In this document: positions 37,733 through 48,756 of the stretch, piece by piece
Numbering within the stretch: the stretch's first letter is position 1
How the letters are laid out: each line of letters opens with the position of its first letter
NCBI GenBank assembly: GCA_025786725.1
Contig: JAHLTZ010000004.1
Location: 310,001-374,000, forward strand
Direction of reading: 5' to 3'
DNA from: Syncephalis fuscata
Taxonomy: Eukaryota; Zoopagomycota; Zoopagomycetes; Zoopagales; Piptocephalidaceae
DNA: 64,000 bases
The notes under the pieces: generated by a model
What the model was told of the DNA's origin: nothing
Database searches by the model: none
The model's input: only the letters and a program-made list of their open reading frames with translations
Translations under genes and position numbers: made by a program

Positions 37733-40045
37733 ATGTCTGCTCCAGCGACAGTAGAAAACTCTGCCACGGCCATTCTGGCCACGGCTAATCGTGCTCAAGA
37801 TGCTGATTCTACCGCTAAGACGACAACACCCACGGCAACACTGGGTCTTGCCGTGACAAGTCATTTAAGCGACGAAGAGCTACAGCGCTATCACGTTGTT
37901 TTCCACCGCTACGCGACGCCTCACACAGACGGCGAGCTATACCTCGACGCCAATAATTTCATAACTTGCATGGACCAGCTAGTGGCCGGCGGCATTGGCG
38001 GGCCGCCGGTTGATGAAGCCGAAGCTGCGCTAGATGTTAATGCCACGCGTTCGGTTCGGCTTAGTGAGGAGCATTGCCGTCTATTATTTGACACGGCCGA
38101 TCGTCGCCGCCAAAATCGCGTCGGGCTTGACGATTTCATTTGGTTTCATCGTATCATCAGTCGTCCAGACGCGGAATACCAGCTAGCCTATCGCGTATTT
38201 GATCCCGAAAGCTCAGGCCGAGTTAAAATGGAACGATTCCGCTACTTGTTGCGCAATGGCCTTCGCAGCGATTCACCGCCTTTTGACCCAGATTGCGACT
38301 GGCTTCGTCTGTACGATCATGCGGGCGTCAAGGGCGATGGACGTAGCTGGTGGACGTACGCGGAGTTTGCCCAGCTATTACGTGGCCTCCCAGGAGAACG
38401 ACTCCGCCAAGCATTCCGTTACTACGATACAGCAGGTATTGGTTATATTTCACCAGAAGCATTTAGAGATATGGTGGCCTCTCTGGCTAGACATAGATTA
38501 TCGGCCTACGTGCTTAATAATATCACAAGTCTATGCTCAGATGTTGAGTTTGAGGTTGAATCTGGCATGGCTGATGAGGCAGATATTGCTTCTGGGCCAG
38601 CTGTTGTTCGTGGACGTGTCAACTATGCAACTGTTCGTGCATTTTACAATGTTGTACGTCAACTTGACAGCATAGAATCCATTATTCGTACAGCTTCACG
38701 CACCAGCCATGATGGACGTATTGATAGAATGGACTTTGCTGAAGCTGCAGCTAAACTTGGCCGATCGGCAATGTTTTCGCCTTTAGAAGTTAATATTATT
38801 TTCCATTTTATTAAACTTGAACATCCTGGTACTGCACGTTTCTTACCACAAGACTTTCGTCTATTGCTCGATCCGGGCTGGCGTGTGCCACAGGATGATA
38901 ATATACTAGATGAAGATAAAATGGCCGATAAAAAGACAAGTCGTGGTGCCAATTTTGGACTTGGAGCAGCACGACAAATCTATAGCTTTATGCTTGGTGC
39001 TATCGGTGGCGCAGTTGGTGCCACAGTCGTCTATCCTATTGATCTTGTCAAGACGCGTATGCAAAATCAACGATCGGCCGTCGTTGGTGAATTAAGATAT
39101 CGTAATAGTATGGATTGTTTCCGTCAAGTAATTCGTAATGAAGGTGTACTCGGTCTTTATAGTGGACTTGGTCCACAATTGGTTGGCGTAGCACCGGAAA
39201 AGGCTATCAAGCTGGTAATGAACGACATTGTTCGTGCCTTTTTCCGTGACCCACGTACGGGTGAATTGAAGCTATGGCAAGAAATTACAGCCGGTTGTGT
39301 TGCAGGTGGCAGTCAAGTAGTGTTTACTAATCCACTTGAAATTGTCAAAATCCGATTACAAATTCAAGGTGAAGTGTCTAAAGTCACCAATGTACCCAAG
39401 CGATCGGCTGTATGGATTGTAAGGGAACTTGGTTTACTTGGTCTTTACAAGGGTGCCAGTGCTTGTTTGCTGCGTGATATTCCGTTTTCGGGTATTTATT
39501 TCACTGCTTATGCTCATCTCAAAAAGGATCTATTCCATGAGGGACGTGATAATAAGCGTTTAAGCATTTGGGAATTGCTATCGGCTGGCGCTATTGCTGG
39601 TATGCCTGCTGCCTACCTTACCACACCGGCAGATGTGATTAAAACACGTTTGCAGGTAGAAGCACGTCAGGGTCAGACCCAATACACAGGCATTATGGAT
39701 GCAGCACGCAAGATCAGCCGTGAAGAAGGCTTCCGCGCTTTCTTTAAGGGCGGTCCAGCACGTGTACTTCGTTCATCACCTCAATTCGGTACAACCTTAA
39801 TGGTGTATGAAATATTGCAAAATTGGATGCCATTTACCAAGATTGAAAATGCACTTGGTTGGGGTGCTGTTGGTGCCGAAGTTAAACGTGAACGCGAACG
39901 CACAAATATCGAACGTATTTCCGATTCGAATCTATGGCGTACACGACGTGCACTTCGTCTACTACAAGATCTTGACTTTAGATTTGGCGTTTTATCGCCT
40001 AGTGTTGCTAATGCTGCAGTGGCAGCTAAAAGCATTAGTAAATAA
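37733..40045 (+). CDS. AGC1: Calcium-regulated mitochondrial aspartate/glutamate carrier (Agc1/aralar/citrin type)
   Basis: Exchanges mitochondrial aspartate for cytosolic glutamate in the malate-aspartate shuttle. An intronless gene of 770 aa from the ATG at 37733. The N-terminal half is a chain of EF-hand-like units (LYLDANNFITCMDQL, GLDDFIWFHRI, RIDRMDFAEAAAKLG). The C-terminal half holds three mitochondrial carrier repeats with signatures PIDLVKTRMQNQR, PLEIVKIRLQIQGE and PADVIKTRLQVEAR, and GLYSGLGPQLVGVAPEKAIKL. The EF-hand domain plus carrier fusion is diagnostic of aralar/citrin. Unlike its neighbours it has no introns, and its first 900 bp are GC-richer than the rest. The tail after the last helix is basic and about 75 residues long. 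Confidence 0.95.
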   Translation: MSAPATVENSATAILATANRAQDADSTAKTTTPTATLGLAVTSHLSDEELQRYHVVFHRYATPHTDGELYLDANNFITCMDQLVAGGIGGPPVDEAEAALDVNATRSVRLSEEHCRLLFDTADRRRQNRVGLDDFIWFHRIISRPDAEYQLAYRVFDPESSGRVKMERFRYLLRNGLRSDSPPFDPDCDWLRLYDHAGVKGDGRSWWTYAEFAQLLRGLPGERLRQAFRYYDTAGIGYISPEAFRDMVASLARHRLSAYVLNNITSLCSDVEFEVESGMADEADIASGPAVVRGRVNYATVRAFYNVVRQLDSIESIIRTASRTSHDGRIDRMDFAEAAAKLGRSAMFSPLEVNIIFHFIKLEHPGTARFLPQDFRLLLDPGWRVPQDDNILDEDKMADKKTSRGANFGLGAARQIYSFMLGAIGGAVGATVVYPIDLVKTRMQNQRSAVVGELRYRNSMDCFRQVIRNEGVLGLYSGLGPQLVGVAPEKAIKLVMNDIVRAFFRDPRTGELKLWQEITAGCVAGGSQVVFTNPLEIVKIRLQIQGEVSKVTNVPKRSAVWIVRELGLLGLYKGASACLLRDIPFSGIYFTAYAHLKKDLFHEGRDNKRLSIWELLSAGAIAGMPAAYLTTPADVIKTRLQVEARQGQTQYTGIMDAARKISREEGFRAFFKGGPARVLRSSPQFGTTLMVYEILQNWMPFTKIENALGWGAVGAEVKRERERTNIERISDSNLWRTRRALRLLQDLDFRFGVLSPSVANAAVAAKSISK

Positions 40046-40419
40046 GCTGCATTTTTATACGCTTCCCTTTTTTATTACCTAGTACAACGCACATTCACTT
40101 TTATTACTACATACAACTATACACACCGTTACCATCATGCATTACTATCTTGTTCATCCATTACTATTACTACATCTTTTACAGTCGTTAATATGAACAC
40201 TGTTTCAATGATTATGGGTGCATATCATTTTATTCATTTATTATTACTCTTAATCTTTACTACATTTCGGTGTATAGTTTTAATGACGCTATTCAAACAG
40301 AATAATTTAAATAGACTTTTTTTACTTTACTACTGCTGATAGCCAATTATAATATAATCCTTTTTATTGTTATTTAAATGGATAAATGCAAATAGACAAT
40401 GCTACAGCGAACAGTAATT
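40046..40419. other. Short intergenic region between convergent genes
   Basis: About 370 bp, T-rich on plus; probably the two 3' UTRs. Nothing else seen. Confidence 0.7.
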
Positions 40420-41666
40420 TTAGCTCGATCCACCAATGATTGTACTATTCATACGCGAATATTCTTCAATTTTGTTAATAAGATTGGATACTTGCTGACG
40501 ATAGACTTCTTTCATATCTACAATATCCGCCTAATTGATTTAATTAATTAACAAATATGTAATATATAACATTATAGTGTCCTGATTATTATTACCTTTA
40601 ATTCGGCAATCTCTGTCGTTTGCTCTTTAATCTGAGTCTGTGCCGACTCATATTCATTGCGTAATTTAGCTTGTTCAAACTCGATTGTTTCCAGACTCGT
40701 CGTTGTATCATCAAGCTTTTCGGCACGACGGGTCATTTCAACCAATTGATCAAGCATTTCCTCTTTGCTTCGACTCATCTGTTGCAACTTGGCTTGCAGC
40801 GCGGTCACCTGTCCTTCAAGTCGTCGTATATTTAATGTTGCTGGATCGGCACTAGTGCCAGATCTTACACTATCCATACTTTGACGTGGATTACTTGTTA
40901 GTGTCGATATGCTAGCCCGTCGTTCTTGTTCCGTCTATTAATACAATTATATAAGTAAATAAATAAAGTGTATTATTGATAGTAATTGATTATTTACCTC
41001 ATTAACAGTCAAAGATGTAGCTGTCGTATCAGACACCACATGATTCAATGATGGTGATAATGCTATTATATTTGGTGGTAAATCACGATCATTATTGCTA
41101 TTAGTTAATTTTTGATCAGGTGATGTAATGGTTATTACTGAAGTTCTAGTCTTTTGTTCCTATCAATGCAATATTATAATATATAATTAACTAATTAACT
41201 AATACAGTAGATTAATAATAAATGGTCATTACATTAAGTTGTTCCGTCATTGCAGCTATTTGTGCTTTATGTTGCTGTTCATTGGTCGTCAAATTCTTTT
41301 TTAATTCGGCCATTTGTTTTTCTAATTTCTCTTTTTCTTCTAGTTGTATCTTTATTGTTACGATATATACATATACATATACATATTAGTATTGATTTGT
41401 ATAATAGTAATCAAGTCACCTTAATAGTATCGGCTAGTTGAGCCTCTTTTTTTAAATGATGCTTATCCATTAATTGCATATTCTCCACTTCTTTAGTCTA
41501 ATAACATTGATAGTAGTGCATCATAGTAAGTTTGCATAACTATAATAAACCATCGTATAACTCACAAGTTCTAGTAATCTCCGTTCCATGCTTAATTTAC
41601 TATTTCGTTCATTGGTAGATTGCCGTTCCAACTTTACAATATTGCCTCGTAATCTAATGATTGATA

Positions 41667-41699
<33 letters not shown>

Positions 41700-43871
41700 T
41701 AGAACCTACTCAAATTCTATTTGTTTCCACATCTGTTGACTATCTGCATGTTGTACACATAATGCTTCCATTTCTTGTTTTAATGCACTAATTGGACTAT
41801 CCAATCCATCCACCGATGATCCATCAAATCGTGTTTCAGCCTCTTCAAGACGAGTACGTAAACGCTGTATAAATAGCATTGTATTAGTAATTAGTACATA
41901 TAGATTAAATATATTCATGTTTACTCTAATCTCATCTCTTAGCGTATCTTCATGATTGGCCATATCATTCTCGGTTCTTTTTAAAGATTCTTGTAATAAT
42001 GCAATCTAATTAACCAAACATTTAATTAGCTATTACTTCAATGTTATTCATTAGCAATCGATATAATACCTCAGATTTCAGTAATGTCTTTTCTTCTTCA
42101 AACTCTTTTGTTTTCTTAATTAGTTGTTTTTCAAATGCTTCAGCTTTACTTTTCTACAAAACATTACATTATATTTCTATTAGCTAACAGCATGGTTACT
42201 TACCTCTTTAACCAATGCTTCACTATCTAATCTAGTTTGAATATTGCGACTTGCTTCTTGTTCTCGGTTTAATTGTTCTGCAAACTTTCTACTGATGCCT
42301 ATTAATTATCATTACTATACCTATGGATTGTATCTATGCATTATATCAACAGTACAATATTTACCTGTAGCACCTGTTTATTATCCTTTAATTCTATATT
42401 CTCTGCCTCTGTTGCTTTTCGCTTTTTAGCCATCTGTTCATAGCTTTGTCTTAATGTCTTTAATTGTTCTAGTTATTCATGGTTATCAACTGGTGTTAAA
42501 TAAAAGTATGCGACCTACCAACCAATCGTTTCTCTGCATCAGCAGACTGAGTTACTTTCTGTACATGTTTTGCCGCTTCTTCTTTACTTGTTGTAAGTTG
42601 TCGGCGTAAATCAATTATTGTCTTTTCAGCATCATTAAGCTGAGTCTGCAGCTTCTTTACGCTATTGTTGGCTTTTAACTCTTTCTTAGCTAGAATCTCT
42701 CCTATAATAGAAATGTATTAACATTAATAACATTTAAAATGATTCACCATTAACATACCTTCTTTTAATAATCCACTAATTTGATCACTCTTTTGGGTCA
42801 GTTGATTTGTTTGTTCGTCAATTGTCCGTTGTTGTAATGTTAATTTTACTTCACTTTCTTTCTATTGCATTGTCAATATAGTAGGATATAGTATACATTT
42901 AACTACCTACAAGCTGTTCAATTTGGGCCTCTAATGTACGAATACGATCACGTAGCCATAAATTCTCCTCATCTACCATTTCATTACTATGACTATCTTC
43001 ATTTGAATTGCTCTTTGTGTTCATAACCTCTATAACTGCCTCTTCATTATTCGATTCTATTTCCTTTTCAGTCACTATTTCTGCTTTATCGCTATTTGTT
43101 TCTTCTAATGGTTCGGTTGCTATTTCTACAGATAATCTATCATTTTTAATTAAATCCTTTTCATTTAACTTATTTTCCTCATCATTGGCAGTAGGTGTTG
43201 TAGCTTTAGTTTCATTTACAACTTTCTCTTCTTCTTCCTCTTCTTCTCTTCCTCTCCTTTCTTCTCTTCCTCCTCCTCTTTTAATTTCGTTTGTTTATCA
43301 TCTTCACAGGGTGATGATTCATTTGATATATCCTCCCCTTGCATCATCATCATTTCATTTTTGACTGGTTCAATCTGTTCTAGCTTATTTGACTGACGGT
43401 CTACACTTTTTGATGAAGACATGGATCGACGTGGTGTGTTGTCACTCGAATCAGACACGTTACCATCTGGTGCCCGTCGTCCTAATGAATTCTTTACCGT
43501 TGCTTCTAATCGACGTGCCAAGCGTGTATCGCTTTCTGCTCGTTCCATCGGGGCTGGACTGTAACGAGCTGGCACACTTGTCGCTATAATAACATTGCGA
43601 CCGTCTTTATTACTACTATTTAATTCAACCGATTATTTAACTTACTTGAAGCAGGCCGTGACGCAGGCACGTCCAATACACGGTCAATATGCTGTTCCAT
43701 CGAAGATACCGCTTGACGAAATAATCCAGTCCAATTGGACTTTCCAGTTGAAGAAGGTGGAGAGCTTGTTGCTGCCGCTGCCGCTGCTACTGTTGCTTGT
43801 CCGTCTTCCGATATGGCCGGTGACGCACTTCGACTTGTTGGCAAACTGCCAACCTCTTTAGGTGCGCTCAT
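40420..43871 (-). CDS. SGM1: Golgi coiled-coil protein (TMF1/Sgm1-like golgin)
   Basis: TMF/Sgm1 golgins bind Rab6/Ypt6 and capture vesicles. About twelve exons run leftward from ATG at 43871. The N-terminus has KSNWTGLFRQAVSSMEQHIDRVLD, matching the TMF motif of an amphipathic stretch followed by IDRVLDI. The next exon is basic and Ser-rich (43216-43575), followed by a K/E-rich low-complexity segment and long coiled coil (ENLWLRDRIRTLEAQIEQL and so on). The C-terminus contains IRRLEGQVTALQAKLQQM and ADIVDMKEVYRQQVSNLI, the conserved TMF 'TATA-binding' region, ending MNSTIIGGSS. One base is probably missing in the GAA/GAG-rich run near 43210-43260. The gene converges with the carrier. Confidence 0.8.
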
Positions 43872-44984
43872 ACCAGCAATACCAATAGTATCTGTTATAC
43901 TCGCGCAATAATAAAACCACTACTTGCTAATTCACCTGCTGCCAAGTAGTTAAACAGTAACTAGCGTAGGTATAGAAAGCGTCGAGTAGAGTGAATAAAT
44001 GAGTAATTTGCTATACGAATAAAAGAGATGACAAAACATTATTGGTCTACAAGGACTGGTCACCAATAAAGATACCATTAAATCTGAGTATATAATCTAA
44101 TGGTTGATATTTACCCCCCCCCCCAAAGCAGCAAATCGTTTTACGCAATCGATCGTAATGAGTTGATTAGATTAAATTGTATTTAAATCATCATTCATAA
44201 TAAATATTAATAAATGTAACAACATTATCACTTTCATAAAATAAAATAAAATGTAGCAGAATATTGTATTAGTAATAATGTTAAATATTGAAATAAAACC
44301 TACATTTGCTATCCAAACAGTCTTCTAAGAGCCTGAATCTGCCCCTAAAAAGTCACACTTATTGCGCCATATTATATGGCTACTAGAGTAATACCATAGA
44401 TCGTGTCATTATGGTTGGTTCTATATACAAAGGATAGTTTAAAAATGGTATATATACAAGGCGTAGTTTAGAATAGGTATGTTTATAAGTATTTTATATA
44501 ACATTCAATAAACACTGTTGCTTATATACTAAATCTAATGCTTACAACTTTAGTTGTTAATTATAATATCATGTTTTATGATAATGGCATTTGTTTATGC
44601 ATTGATATTCATCCTTCTTATTTTACCAGCGCCATTGTTCTATGAATATATTTGGATTTATTGTTTGTTGTTTGTCATTCTTATTACATTTATTGTTTTA
44701 CTGTTGACATTGTTCTGTGAATATACTTGTCTTTATTGTTTGTTGTTTGTCATTCTTATTACACTCGTTGTTTTACTGATGACATGTTCTATAATTATAT
44801 TTGCTTTTATGCTATTGATTTTTATTCTTTTTTTATTCTACCACTTGAACAACTCTTTATCGATACTTTAATTTGTTCATAGTCTTTTTATATACAATGC
44901 CACTCGCTTTATGGATTATATATATTACATTATTTATTAGTCAAATAAAAATAACTATTTTTATTAAATCATCAAATCATTAAA
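43872..44984. other. Intergenic spacer, poly-C run and 75-bp tandem duplication
   Basis: Left border of the mobile-element island. It holds an 11-C homopolymer at about 44115-44125 and a 75-bp tandem duplication (44643-44717 and 44718-44792), which makes an open hydrophobic frame with a 25-residue repeat (CLLFVILITFIVLLL and CLLFVILITLVVLLM). No promoter, intron or homology supports that frame as a gene. Confidence 0.5.
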
Positions 44985-46100
44985 TTGTATTATGATTTGG
45001 GGGTCAAATGACTATTTTTAATAGCATTCGCGTAATTGAACTACACATTCAATCTATTGAACATGGGGACAAGTGGTGAGTTTGATTTAATCGTCACATC
45101 ATCACACTTATTGCTTTTGGGGACAAATGACTAATATTTAATAACACCCAATCTATTGAACATGATGATGGGCGGTGAGTGACATCAATTATCAAATACT
45201 CATTATTGTAGATTCATTATCTAATATGCATGTATCATCACAATATGTGTTATTACTATGTATACCCATCATTTTACTTGATCAACATTAAAATCATAAC
45301 TAACTGACACGACCTAGTTTATTTATAACTAATCCTAATAAAACATAACTCCGTTCATATTCATATTATTTGTTTTACCAATATAACTCAGTGAACAAAC
45401 TAAGTGCGATATGTCAATTTTATTAATAAAAGAGTTGGAACCATATTGACAACGGCTATAGACAGCGTATAGCCAATATATAATAAAATGATAAACATTA
45501 TACTAAATACACAATATTGAACGAGATTAGCAATGTTAAAGTTATTGAGCATATATGCATGAGATAACCGACATTAGTCAAACTTTCTTAATAATAAAGC
45601 TAGAACTGAACGTACAACTGCAATAACTAGCGCATAGTTACTAGACAATAAAATGATATACAATAATATTAATATGCAATATTGAACGAGATTAGCAATG
45701 TTGAAGTTATTGAGCATATATACATGATCAATGAGCGAAATTAGTCGAACTTTCTTAATAATAAGGCTAGAACAAAAATAAAAACAGTTTTGGGTAGAGC
45801 AAGACTATGAGAGTATATAATGATATATGAAATGATAAGTGTACGGTAAGAAAGTACATAAAACAATGTTGAAGCTATAGGGCATATAATGCAACGAGTG
45901 GAATGAGTGAAGTGTGTTGCTGCATATAATAAATAGAATATGCTTAGTATGGAATAGAATGATATACAATAGTGTGTGACGGAATGGGAATGATATAGAT
46001 AAATAAAAGATATATGCATACTGGATATATGCATACTAATAATGAATCTATGATGATGAGTATTTTGGACCCTGACGTCATTCATCATTCATAATCATAT
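44985..46100. mobile_element. Inverted-repeat element (family 4), copy 1, rearranged
   Basis: About 1.1 kb. Its left half (45135-45500) is almost identical to 48785-49145. Its right end (46020-46085) is an imperfect reverse complement of its left end (around 45180-45230: 'caaatactcattattgtaga' against the complement of 46040-46065). An internal segment ('attgaacgagattagcaatg') occurs twice, at about 45521 and 45685, so a 160-bp tandem duplication is present. The outer right terminal repeat is missing or diverged. Minus-strand frame 45741-46088 is a by-product of the repeat. No transposase was seen, so the element is non-autonomous. Confidence 0.6.
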
Positions 46101-46531
46101 TATAATGATTAGTAAATTATTTAATTAATAAATGATTAGTTAGTATGTGCAAATATAATAATTGTATAATATTTATTATTACAATTCACTTTATTAAATG
46201 CAATAAAGTATATTGATCATATTGTTGTTGATTAAGAGATGCAAAAGTATAAACCTTTGCATCTACTTATTTAGTAGCTATGTGCTTTTATTTAATGCTT
46301 TGCTCTGATATTGTTTGGTAATATCAGAGCATAATAAGTTATTAATTAATAATAAATAATATATTATTAAATTGATTTAATATAACTTTAATCTTGATGA
46401 TATCGCACCAAGTACTGGTTTGTTGGTATTGTTGTGATGGTATACCACCGTTTATTGGTGGCGGTATACCACCACATATAAATATGATGGATACTGCTAC
46501 AACTGCTGTATCACATTACTTACTTATTTAA

Positions 46532-47830
46532 AATGGCGATTAGTGTGTTAGCGGCCGGCTACCTACAATTCTAAAATAATAAACACAATGTTAGTACGTT
46601 AGTAGACAATTGTCTTGAATTGTTATTGCATATTTGGTTTTAGTGTGCTAGCGGCCGGCTATTTATAATAATACTTACACTAGGTGTCCGTGGCCGGCTA
46701 TCTAAAATCTAAATAACAAAATAACGTTAGTATGTTAGTATTAGTGCCGGTGTTGGTGTTGGTGCCGAGGTTGGTGCTGGTGCTGGTGTTGTTGGTGCCG
46801 GTGTTGCTGGTTTTGCTAGTGCTGGTGTTGTTGGTACTGGTGCTGGTGTTGGTGCCGGTGTTGCTGGTGTTGGTGCCAATGGTGTTGGTACTGGTGTTGA
46901 TGTTGGTGTTGGTGCTGGTGCCGATGTCGGTGTTGGTATTAGTACTAGTGTTGGTGCTGGTGTTGGTATTGGTATTGCTGATGTTGATGCTGGTGCTGGT
47001 GTTGTTGGTGCCGGTGCCGATGTTGATGTCGGTGTTGCTGGTGTTGATGTTGATGTTGGTGCTGGTGCCGATGTCGGTGTTGGTGTTGGTACTGGTGTTG
47101 GTATTGGTGTTGCTGGTGCTGGTGTTGTTGGTACTGGTGCTGGTGTTAGTGTTGGTGTTGACGCCGATGTTGCTGATGTTGGTGTCGGTATTGGTGTTGC
47201 TGATGTTGGTACTGGTGCTGGTGCTGGTGCTGGTGTTGTTGGTGCCGGTGCCGGTGTTGATGTCGGTGTTGCTGGTGTTGCTGGTACTGGTGTTGTTGGT
47301 ACTGGTACTGGTACTGGTGTTAGTGTTGGTGTTGGCGCCGGTGTTGCTGATGTTGGTGTTGGCGTTGCTGGTGCTGGTGCTGGTGTTAGTGTCGGTGTTG
47401 CCGGTGTTGGTATTGGTGTTGCTGATGTTGGTGTTGTTGGTGTTGGTGCTGGTGCCGATGTTGGTACTGGTGTTGGTGTTGATATTGGTGCCGGTGTTGA
47501 TGTGGTGCTGGTGTTGATGTTGGTACTGGTGCTGGTGTTGATGCCGGTGTTGGTACTGGTGTCCAGCTATCTAAAATCTATAATAATCAATAAATGTTAG
47601 TGTTAGTATCCGGTATCTAAAATTTATAACAATATATATAAAGTTAGTATGTTGCAATGTTGTGTAGCCGGCCGCTAGCACACTAAAACAATTTGGTGAT
47701 TTTTATTTATAATATAAAGCTGTAATTATCAATACAGGTTAGTAAGTTAGTGAACTAAATCTAAAGTCATCAATATAACATTGATTGTTATATTGCTTGG
47801 TAGCCGGCCGCTAACACACTAATCGCCATT
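46532..47830. mobile_element. 1.3-kb element with perfect 32-bp terminal inverted repeats and minisatellite core
   Basis: 46532-46563 is the exact reverse complement of 47799-47830 (32 of 32 bases, beginning 'aatggcgattagtgtgttag'). Inside lies a second perfect inverted pair of 24 bp, 46638-46661 and 47665-47688, which shares the core 'tagcggccggcta' with the outer pair. Direct repeats ('gctatctaaaatct') border the core on both sides. The core is a GGTGYT minisatellite. There is no transposase and no clear target-site duplication. Confidence 0.75.
46735..47565. repeat. GGTGYT hexamer minisatellite, about 830 bp
   Basis: Degenerate hexamers (GGTGTT, GGTGCT, GGTGCC, GATGTT, GGTACT) are repeated about 135 times. 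The plus strand is open in a V/L frame from 46732 to 47517 and also codes G-V-G-A-type residues in another frame; the minus strand would code Thr/Asn/Ser. With no splice sites or flanking gene, I regard the open frames as composition effects. Strand asymmetry (GT-rich plus strand) is extreme. Confidence 0.8.
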
Positions 47831-48373
47831 GTCCTTGAACTTGATACTTGATGGCTTGTAAATCTAAAGTATTATATGCAGAGTTAGTGACTGATTTAAG
47901 CTAGTTACTTACCATTGTATAATCAGTGTATCATAAAGAAGGACCGGTAAGTGGTTTGTTAAAGTGAAAAGGGAAAGAGAAGAAGAGCTGCCAATGCAAC
48001 ATCGTGCTAGCAGGTGTTTACAGGCAGTGCATATAATGGCACTGCTGTATGGCCAGTACAGAGTGCTACTATATGCTACTACCGTAGCTAAACACACTAT
48101 TGCTAGCACGGTGAGCAATGGAAGGTATAGAGATAATGATGAGGAGAGGGTGAGAAAGGAACAGTATATGCTTGGTAGCATATATCTAGCATACACTGTT
48201 GCTAGTACGGTAAGTAATGGAAGGTTAGAGAAGAAGAGGATGAAGAGGAAGAGGAAGAGGAGGAGAAGGAGGAGGAGGACGAGAAAGATAACAACAGTGT
48301 ATGTTTGGTAGCATATATCCAGCATAGTTAGCATACTAGTAGCTGCCCACAAGGCAAAACGATACCGCTAGCA

Positions 48374-48397
48374 CTGCTGTATGGCGCCATACAGCAG
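48374..48397. repeat. Perfect 24-bp palindrome
   Basis: 'ctgctgtatggc' is followed at once by its reverse complement, flanked by 'accgc'/'gcggt' arms (from about 48363 to 48404). It lies between the VNTR element and element family 4 copy 2. Confidence 0.75.
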
Positions 48398-48756
48398 GGC
48401 GGTATGTAGTACCGAGACTAGGCATGCTTATACTAATAGACTAACAATGACATATAGCAAGCAAAGCATATACCGGACTTATGGAAACAAGTGCAAGTGG
48501 GGAAGGTGGCTAGTGGATGAATGCTGTTAAGTGTGGTGGAAGAGAAAAAGGAAGGTGTGACGTAAATCGTGTGTTATGCGATCGGCAGACTGTTTTTATA
48601 GTGTGGGTGCAAATGCTGATGTAATAAAAATAAACAATTATTGTGATTGGTGCCAATTGACTTGTTTGACAGCACTCGCCCAGTCAAACTAAACGTTTAT
48701 TTTATTGAACATGGGACCGAGTAATAATTTTATTAAATCATCAAATCATCAGATTA

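Noticed and set aside
45741-46088. Hydrophobic minus-strand ORF with a relative at 49611-50003
   Set aside because: Both lie in copies of an inverted-repeat element and start in its terminal repeat. Their similarity follows from DNA duplication, and DNA identity is about as high as protein identity.
46732-47517. 261-codon Val/Leu-rich open frame
   Set aside because: It is a translation of the GGTGYT minisatellite; other frames are equally open and there are no gene signals.
47909-48352. 147-codon minus-strand frame near the VNTR element
   Set aside because: Purine-rich repeat DNA on the plus strand (GAAGAGG runs) creates Leu/Phe/Ser-rich frames; no other support.
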